Source of the DNA: JBHHYS01 sp046757645
Lineage (GTDB): Bacteria > Acidobacteriota > Terriglobia > Acidiferrales > 2-02-FULL-67-57
Reading direction: 5' to 3'
Assembly: GCA_046757645.1 (NCBI GenBank)
Contig: JBHHYS010000030.1
Span: 1-27,770 of the forward strand
Length of the DNA stretch: 27,770 bases
The translations under genes and the position numbers were made by a program. The notes under the pieces are model-generated. The model was not told where the DNA came from. It made no database searches and was given only the letters and a program-made list of their open reading frames with translations. Shown here in pieces: positions 23,105 through 27,770 of the stretch (its first letter is position 1; each line of letters opens with the position of its first letter).

Positions 23105-24580
23105 TCACCTCTGGGCCATCACTACCCGCCACTTCTCTTCCGGGGGCGCCGGAGTGGCCAGACTCACCAACACCAAGGCGAGCAGCGAAAAAACGAGCGC
23201 CGGGATGACCGCATCCACATCCTGGGCAAAGGCGACGACTGCGCTCTCCGACCCCAGGTCCGCAATCAGGTTCCACCCGATGGTCGTGGCGGTGCCCACC
23301 AGGATGGACGCCAACGCCCCCCGAGCGTTGGCCCGCTTCCAGAAGAAGGCCGCCAGCACCACCGGCGTCACCCCCGCCCCATAGACCGTGTAGGCATAGA
23401 GCGCCATGCGCAAGATCGACTCGGTGTGCGCCGCCAATACGACCGCCATCACCCCGAGGGCGATAACAATCAGCCGGGAAAAGATCAGGACCTGTCGCTC
23501 ACTGGCCTGCGGATTCAAGAAGCGATGATAGACGTCATGGATCAGGTTGCTGGCCGGAGAAAACAAGTAGTTGTTGCCGGTGGAAATCACCTTGGCGAAT
23601 ATGCCGCCCAGCAGAATCGCCCCCAGCAGAGACGGCAGAGCGGCGCGGGCGGCCACCGGGATGATTTCGCGCGGCACCGCATCTTTGTAAAGGCTGCTGC
23701 CCACCACCGCCAGCGCCACAATGACCGTCTCCAGCACCAGCGTGCCCACGATCCAGCCGGCAACGGAAATCTTGGCGTCCCGCTCACTGCGCGCCGAGAA
23801 GAATTTCTGGTACATCGCCTGGTTGCCCAAGAGCAGAAACATCACCGGCAGAAAGAAGTTCAACGCCTGGTACCAGTGGGCCACCGGCCGGGGTGAGTCC
23901 GACGGGCCCAGCAGCGCGAAATGGCTGTCAGGCAGGACAGCCCGGATGCCCTCCCATCCCCCGGCGTAGCCAACCAGAACCGGAAGGGCGATGCAGGCGG
24001 TGATGGTTACCAGCAAGCCGATGACGAGGTCGAGGTAGGCGACCGAACTCATCCCGGCGAGCGCGGTAAAGATGATCACGAACGCCGCCAGGATGTACAT
24101 CCCCTCCTGGCGGCCGATGGCGTCCGGGAAAATCAGGTGCAGGATGTCGCCCCCGGCACGAAACTGGTAGCTGGTGATGGTGGTATAGGCGATCACGATG
24201 GCCAGTGTGCCGAAAAGGCGCGCGAAGCGGTCGTAGCGGGCCTCCAGCAAATCCGGCACGGTGTACTGCGCAAAGCGACGCGCCCGGCCGGCAATCAGGG
24301 CAATGACGATCAACCCCGCCCAACCCCCCGCCGGTTGCCACAGCGAAGAAAATCCGTTGTGAAAGGCGTTCTCCGCCCCGGCAAACAGGCTGCCCGCGCC
24401 GATCCAGCTCGACAGCAACGTGAAGATCAGCACCGGCCACGTCAGACTCCGGCCGGCGACGATGAAGTCGGCTTCGGTCTTGACAGAAAAGCTGCGGTAG
24501 ATGCTGACCGCCAGCAAGGTTGCCAGAATCCCGATGAGGACGACGGCGTAAACCACTCCCGCTCCTGCCCACAGACTCAC
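23105..24580 (-). CDS. Sodium:solute symporter (SSF family)
   Basis: 491 residues with about 13 membrane segments. The FIVAGRSLTWP opening after helix 1, the WIGAGSLFAGAENAFHNG segment and the later FAKVISTGNNYLFSPASNLIHDVY segment are typical of the SSF/PutP family. Substrate cannot be assigned; pantothenate, proline and monocarboxylate carriers all belong here. The start is GTG 24580, whose first base is within a strong hairpin. Confidence 0.92.
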   Translation of the reverse strand: MSLWAGAGVVYAVVLIGILATLLAVSIYRSFSVKTEADFIVAGRSLTWPVLIFTLLSSWIGAGSLFAGAENAFHNGFSSLWQPAGGWAGLIVIALIAGRARRFAQYTVPDLLEARYDRFARLFGTLAIVIAYTTITSYQFRAGGDILHLIFPDAIGRQEGMYILAAFVIIFTALAGMSSVAYLDLVIGLLVTITACIALPVLVGYAGGWEGIRAVLPDSHFALLGPSDSPRPVAHWYQALNFFLPVMFLLLGNQAMYQKFFSARSERDAKISVAGWIVGTLVLETVIVALAVVGSSLYKDAVPREIIPVAARAALPSLLGAILLGGIFAKVISTGNNYLFSPASNLIHDVYHRFLNPQASERQVLIFSRLIVIALGVMAVVLAAHTESILRMALYAYTVYGAGVTPVVLAAFFWKRANARGALASILVGTATTIGWNLIADLGSESAVVAFAQDVDAVIPALVFSLLALVLVSLATPAPPEEKWRVVMAQR

Positions 24581-24600
24581 CCGCCAGCGTCCCTGGCGGG
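24580..24600 (-). promoter_or_regulatory. Hairpin covering the translation start of the symporter gene
   Basis: On the minus strand CCCGCCAG and CTGGCGGG pair perfectly over eight bases with a five-base loop. The 3' arm ends on the first base of the GTG start, so the ribosome-binding region is buried in the stem. It may lower symporter translation relative to the upstream genes or cause attenuation. Confidence 0.55.
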
Positions 24601-24612
24601 AAAGAGAAAAAT

Positions 24613-24942
24613 TTACTCCGACTCGCCTGCACCGGCGCCAGGACGGGCAGACCCGAGCCGGAGCCGTTCGAGAACCGTGGCGGCGTCGAGCCCCGCCACT
24701 TCAATCCGCTTGTGGGGAGCCCGGTGACCAGCGGCTATCTTAATGGAACTTTTCGGCAGGCGCAAACACTCGGCCAGCAGCGCTACCACCGCCTGGTTGG
24801 CGCGCCCCTCGAGCGCCGGTGCCGTGACCCGCAGGCGCAACGCCCCGGCGTGTGTCCCGGCAATCTCTTCCCGCCGTGCCCGCGCCTGCACCTTGACGCC
24901 AAACCTCACCATTCCACCCCGGGTTTCAATCTTCAGGCTCAT
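24613..24942 (-). CDS. DUF167/YggU-family protein
   Basis: 109 residues. The pattern VKVQARARREEI...LRLRVTAPALEGRANQAV and the following LPKSSIKIAAGHRAPHKRIEV is the whole conserved core of the small DUF167 (UPF0235) family, whose biochemical function is unknown. The ATG overlaps the YggS stop (ATGA), so the two are coupled, as is common for this pair in bacteria. Confidence 0.92.
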   Translation of the reverse strand: MSLKIETRGGMVRFGVKVQARARREEIAGTHAGALRLRVTAPALEGRANQAVVALLAECLRLPKSSIKIAAGHRAPHKRIEVAGLDAATVLERLRLGSARPGAGAGESE

Positions 24943-25649
24943 CGGCTGGGTCGAGCCCCGAACAGCGCGGTGCCCAGGCGAACTTGGGTGGCTCCCTCTT
25001 CGATGGCTACTTCGAAGTCGTGGCTCATCCCCATGGACAACTCGCCCATCTCCACCCCCGGAATCCGCCGCCGCTCCAGCTCTTCAGCCAGCTCCCGCAA
25101 GCGCCGGAAGAAGGGCCGCACGCGCTCCGGGGGGTCGAGGTAAGGCGGGATGGTCATCAGCCCTTTCACGCCCAGCGCCTCCAGCGGGGCGATCCGCGCC
25201 ACCACTTCCACCAGCCGAGCCGGCTCCACCCCCTGCTTGGTCGGCTCCTCGCCGAGGTGCACTTGGATCAGCACTGGCAGTTTCCGGCCCAGGCGCGCGG
25301 CGGCGGTGGCCACTCGCTCCGCCAGCCGCACACTGTCGAGCGAATCGACCCGCTCGAACAGCTCCACCGCCCGCTTGGCTTTGTTGGCTTGCAGGTGGCC
25401 GACCAGGTGCCAGGTAGCGGCCGGCAGCGCTAATCCCTGCCGCTTCTCCTCGAACTCCTGGACGCGGTTTTCGCCAAAGTGGCGCACCCCCACCCGGTAG
25501 GCCTCCGCAATGCGGTCCGGGGCAACGAGCTTGGTGACCGCCACCAGGGTGACCTCATCCCGGCGGCCAGCCCGTTGGCAGGCCGCCTGGATGCGTTCCT
25601 GCACCCGTTCCAGGTTCTCGGCCACGGAGAGTGCGCCGGCTTGACTCAT
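24939..25649 (-). CDS. yggS: YggS/PROSC-family pyridoxal-phosphate homeostasis protein
   Basis: 236 residues from ATG 25649; an in-frame TTG three codons upstream is less likely. The PLP-binding lysine lies in VAVTK (K40), followed by HFGENRVQE, the central HLVGHLQANK motif, LSMGMSHDFEVAI and the terminal VRLGTALFG. It binds PLP and supports PLP and amino-acid homeostasis in the cytoplasm. A TACAAT -10-like box (25664-25659) lies so near the ATG that the transcript might be almost leaderless. It heads the operon that includes DUF167, the symporter and the peptidase. Confidence 0.95.
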   Translation of the reverse strand: MSQAGALSVAENLERVQERIQAACQRAGRRDEVTLVAVTKLVAPDRIAEAYRVGVRHFGENRVQEFEEKRQGLALPAATWHLVGHLQANKAKRAVELFERVDSLDSVRLAERVATAAARLGRKLPVLIQVHLGEEPTKQGVEPARLVEVVARIAPLEALGVKGLMTIPPYLDPPERVRPFFRRLRELAEELERRRIPGVEMGELSMGMSHDFEVAIEEGATQVRLGTALFGARPSR

Positions 25650-25753
25650 GGCTACCAAATTGTAGCATCCTCGCTGTAACCTGGCGCCTCGCTCCGCCTC
25701 CAGCCAACCTCAATTGAGGCTCGGGCCGGTCTCCCATCGTCCGAGCAGAATCG

Positions 25754-25762
25754 TGTTATAGT
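25754..25762 (+). promoter_or_regulatory. Extended -10 promoter candidate for tmk-holB
   Basis: TGTTATAGT fits the extended -10 form TGnTATAAT with one mismatch and has no clear -35. Transcription would start near 25769, leaving a leader of about 150 bases before tmk. The leader holds an 8-base inverted repeat CGGCAAAG/CTTTGCCG (25806-25813 and 25856-25863). The rest of the 272-base divergent gap shows nothing else I can support. Confidence 0.4.
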
Positions 25763-25921
25763 ATTACGTGCGTACGCTGATTTGCCACGAACCCACGCCC
25801 ATCACCGGCAAAGCGCGGGTTCGCCGCTTCGACAACAGGCTGGGCAGGCGCGCGGCTTTGCCGCCAAGGAGCGCCCGCAGCCTTACGGGCCGATCCAAAC
25901 GCCCTACTAGCTGCTGTTAAT

Positions 25922-26596
25922 ATGCGAGACCCACCCGCACGGGGCCGCTTCTTCAGCTTCGAAGGCATTGACGGTTGCGGCAAGACCACCCAGCTCCATC
26001 TCTTCGCTGACTACCTCAAGCGCCTCCACCTCCCCTTTCTGGTGACGCGCGAACCGGGCGGCACGCAACTGGGCGAGCGCATCCGCAAGATTCTCCTCGC
26101 CCGGGACAGCGCCCGGATGGAGGCGCGCACCGAGTTACTGTTGATGTTCGCCTCCCGCGCCCAGCACGTGGCCCAGGTCATTCGCCCGGCCCTTGCCCGG
26201 GGCACCATCGTGCTCTCTGACCGCTTTACGGACGCTTCCCTCGCCTATCAGGGGTATGGCCGCGGCGTCGATCTCCGTTTTATCCGCCAGCTCGAACGCT
26301 TCGCCTGCCAGGGCCTGAAGCCCACTCGAACCTTCGTGATTGACATCGAACCCCGGACCAGCGTCCGCCGCGCCCGCCAACGCAACACCGCCACCCGGCG
26401 GGACGAAGGCCGCTTCGAGCAAGAAACCGTGGACTTCTACCAGCGCGTCCGCCACGCCTACAAGGTCTTGGCCCGCCAGGAACCCCGGCGGGTGAGAATC
26501 ATCTCCGGTGAAGACAGCATCGAGGCCGTTCACCAGAGGATCGTGGCCCAGGCTCGCCCTCTGCTTGCCGGGGTGCGCCGGAAGGCCCAGCCATGA
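25922..26596 (+). CDS. tmk: Thymidylate kinase
   Basis: 224 residues. P-loop GIDGCGKT (15-22), the TREPGGT motif that binds dTMP, DRF (about residue 98) with SLAYQGYGRG, and a LID-like RARQRN...RDEGRFE segment are present. It phosphorylates dTMP to dTDP in DNA precursor synthesis. The ATG at 25922 has no clear ribosome-binding site but it is the first in-frame start before the P-loop. It overlaps holB by four bases (ATGA), a very common pairing. Confidence 0.96.
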   Translation: MRDPPARGRFFSFEGIDGCGKTTQLHLFADYLKRLHLPFLVTREPGGTQLGERIRKILLARDSARMEARTELLLMFASRAQHVAQVIRPALARGTIVLSDRFTDASLAYQGYGRGVDLRFIRQLERFACQGLKPTRTFVIDIEPRTSVRRARQRNTATRRDEGRFEQETVDFYQRVRHAYKVLARQEPRRVRIISGEDSIEAVHQRIVAQARPLLAGVRRKAQP

Positions 26597-27696
26597 CATT
26601 TGCCGACTTCGTGGGTAACCCGCGAGTGGTTGCCACGGTGCAGCGCATGCTGTCCAGCGGGCGCATTCCGCCGTCTCTGCTGTTCGCCGGCCCGAAAGGA
26701 GTCGGAAAGTTTATCCTGGCGACCTTGCTCGCCCGCGCCGCCAACTGCCAGCAAGGTCAGGGAAACATCTGCGGGAGATGCGAGAGCTGCCGCGCCCTGG
26801 CGGCGCTCGACGACCTGAGAGAGCTGCAGCGCGCCGCACTGGCCGCGCGGGGCAGCGCCAGTCCGGACAGCGTACCTCTCATCCTCCGCCCGCACTCCAG
26901 TGTGTCCGTGCTCGTCCCCGACGGGCCCTACATTCGCGTCGGCCAGATGCGCTACGTGGTCCGCCAGGCCTACAGGATGCCCGCCCACGGACACCGCAAT
27001 CTGTTCCTGATTGACCAGGCCGAGCGCCTGCGCTTCGATTACGCCGACATCTTGCTCAAGGTTTTGGAGGAGCCCCCGGAACACACCACGCTGATCCTGG
27101 TGACCGCGGCGCCCTTCGAACTCCGCCCCACCATTCGCTCCCGCTGCATTCCCCTGTATTTCGCTCCCCTCACCGGCGCCGAAATCGAGCGGTACCTGCA
27201 GACCCACAAACCCGCCTGGAAGAAAAAGGAGCGGGAAATCGCGGCCGCTTTCGCCGCCGGCAGCCTGGGCCTCGCCTTGAACCTGGACTTGGAGCTCTAC
27301 CTCCAGGTGCGCCGCGACGCCCTGGAAGTGCTCCGCGCGGGTGTGCGCCGGGAACTCAATCCCGGGCGGCTGTTTGCGGCCACCGCCGCCCTGGCCAGCA
27401 AGAAGCCTCGAACCCCCAGCCCCCTCGGAGAAGGCCAGCCGGGGTTCGAGTTTTCTCTTGACATCTTGTACAGTCTTCTGACAGATATAGTGTATTGGAA
27501 AGTCGGCACTCCCGAACGCGGATTCCACCATCCCGATTTACGGAGTGAACTCCAGAGCTGGGGCTGCCAGGTCTCCTGGCAGTGGTTGAATCAAGCGGTA
27601 GGGCATCTGGACCGGATAGAAGGCTGGCAGCGCCGCAACGTCAGCCGGCAGCTAGCCCTGGATGCTTGGGCCGTAGGGCAGGCCCCCTCTTTTTGA
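26593..27696 (+). CDS. holB: DNA polymerase III delta-prime subunit (clamp loader)
   Basis: 367 residues. It shows the N-terminal AAA+ module with GPKGVGK (33-39, followed by Phe rather than Thr/Ser, so ATP binding is doubtful), a Cys4 zinc site (C52, C60, C63, C66), DQAERL and the arginine-finger motif RSRC (about residue 180). Delta-prime is normally the non-hydrolysing stator of the sliding-clamp loader, so the weak P-loop is not surprising. It is coupled to tmk. Confidence 0.92.
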   Translation: MTFADFVGNPRVVATVQRMLSSGRIPPSLLFAGPKGVGKFILATLLARAANCQQGQGNICGRCESCRALAALDDLRELQRAALAARGSASPDSVPLILRPHSSVSVLVPDGPYIRVGQMRYVVRQAYRMPAHGHRNLFLIDQAERLRFDYADILLKVLEEPPEHTTLILVTAAPFELRPTIRSRCIPLYFAPLTGAEIERYLQTHKPAWKKKEREIAAAFAAGSLGLALNLDLELYLQVRRDALEVLRAGVRRELNPGRLFAATAALASKKPRTPSPLGEGQPGFEFSLDILYSLLTDIVYWKVGTPERGFHHPDLRSELQSWGCQVSWQWLNQAVGHLDRIEGWQRRNVSRQLALDAWAVGQAPSF

Positions 27697-27719
27697 ACGG
27701 TCCGGCGAACCAATCTGCT

Positions 27720-27753
27720 TGTCCGGTGCATCTACATAAGTAGGTAGCGGACA
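27720..27753. repeat. Interrupted inverted repeat downstream of holB
   Basis: TGTCCG (27720-27725) pairs with CGGACA (27748-27753), and inside them CTAC-ataa-GTAG (27732-27743) forms a second short stem. There is no T-run, so it could be a factor-dependent terminator or an operator for the next gene beyond the window. Confidence 0.35.
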
Positions 27754-27770
27754 GGCTTCAAGAGGGCACC

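Noticed and set aside
25768..25917. Short GTG-started frame upstream of tmk
   Set aside because: It is Arg-rich with no motif or ribosome-binding site and occupies the probable tmk leader.
1..27770. CRISPR arrays, insertion sequences, tRNA or rRNA genes
   Set aside because: No regularly spaced direct repeats, transposase-like proteins, terminal inverted repeats or RNA gene signatures were seen on either strand.

Overview
The window is a GC-rich bacterial chromosomal segment dominated by c-type cytochromes. I count 48 canonical CXXCH haem-attachment motifs plus one CXXXCH between positions 1 and 16,500, spread over seven proteins and two divergent operons. Tmk/HolB housekeeping genes, Tat export, outer-membrane beta-barrel architecture and multihaem respiration point to a Gram-negative, respiratory bacterium. 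Acidobacteriota or a similar lineage is my best guess, by inference only; no rRNA or tRNA is present to test it.

Left arm (minus strand, 7622 down to 1). A tightly overlapping operon encodes a cytochrome c554-type tetrahaem protein, a membrane-anchored cytochrome with four tandem monohaem domains, an anchored pentahaem cytochrome resembling ActA, a second four-domain cytochrome, a Tat-exported molybdopterin-oxidoreductase-fold protein with an N-terminal FeS motif, a four-cluster ferredoxin-like subunit, and an NrfD/ActC-type membrane subunit cut by the window edge. This is an Alternative Complex III-like (CISM) quinol-oxidoreductase module with 17 haems. The usual Mo-ligand position appears to be occupied by Leu.

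Control region (7623-8050). Two sigma-54-type -24/-12 elements, one per strand, face away from each other and drive the two haem operons. Between them lie a palindrome and a direct repeat.

Right arm (plus strand, 8051 to 16497). A 16-haem cytochrome, an NHL beta-propeller, a small tetrahaem cytochrome with a perfect Shine-Dalgarno, an outer-membrane beta-barrel, a second NHL propeller and an 11/12-haem cytochrome whose N-terminal third is a copy of the small tetrahaem protein. This looks like an outer-membrane/extracellular electron conduit. My reading is that the left arm takes electrons from (or gives them to) the quinone pool and its cytochromes relay them across the periplasm to the right arm. 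The direction of flow is not determined by sequence.

Remainder. A convergent four-gene tripartite ABC export system (HlyD-type adaptor, LolD/MacB-type ATPase, two FtsX-type permeases; 20990-16683). Then a minus-strand operon (25649-21264) with YggS, a DUF167 protein, an SSF symporter, an M24 peptidase and two small membrane proteins. Divergent from it are tmk and holB (25922-27696). These regions look ordinary.
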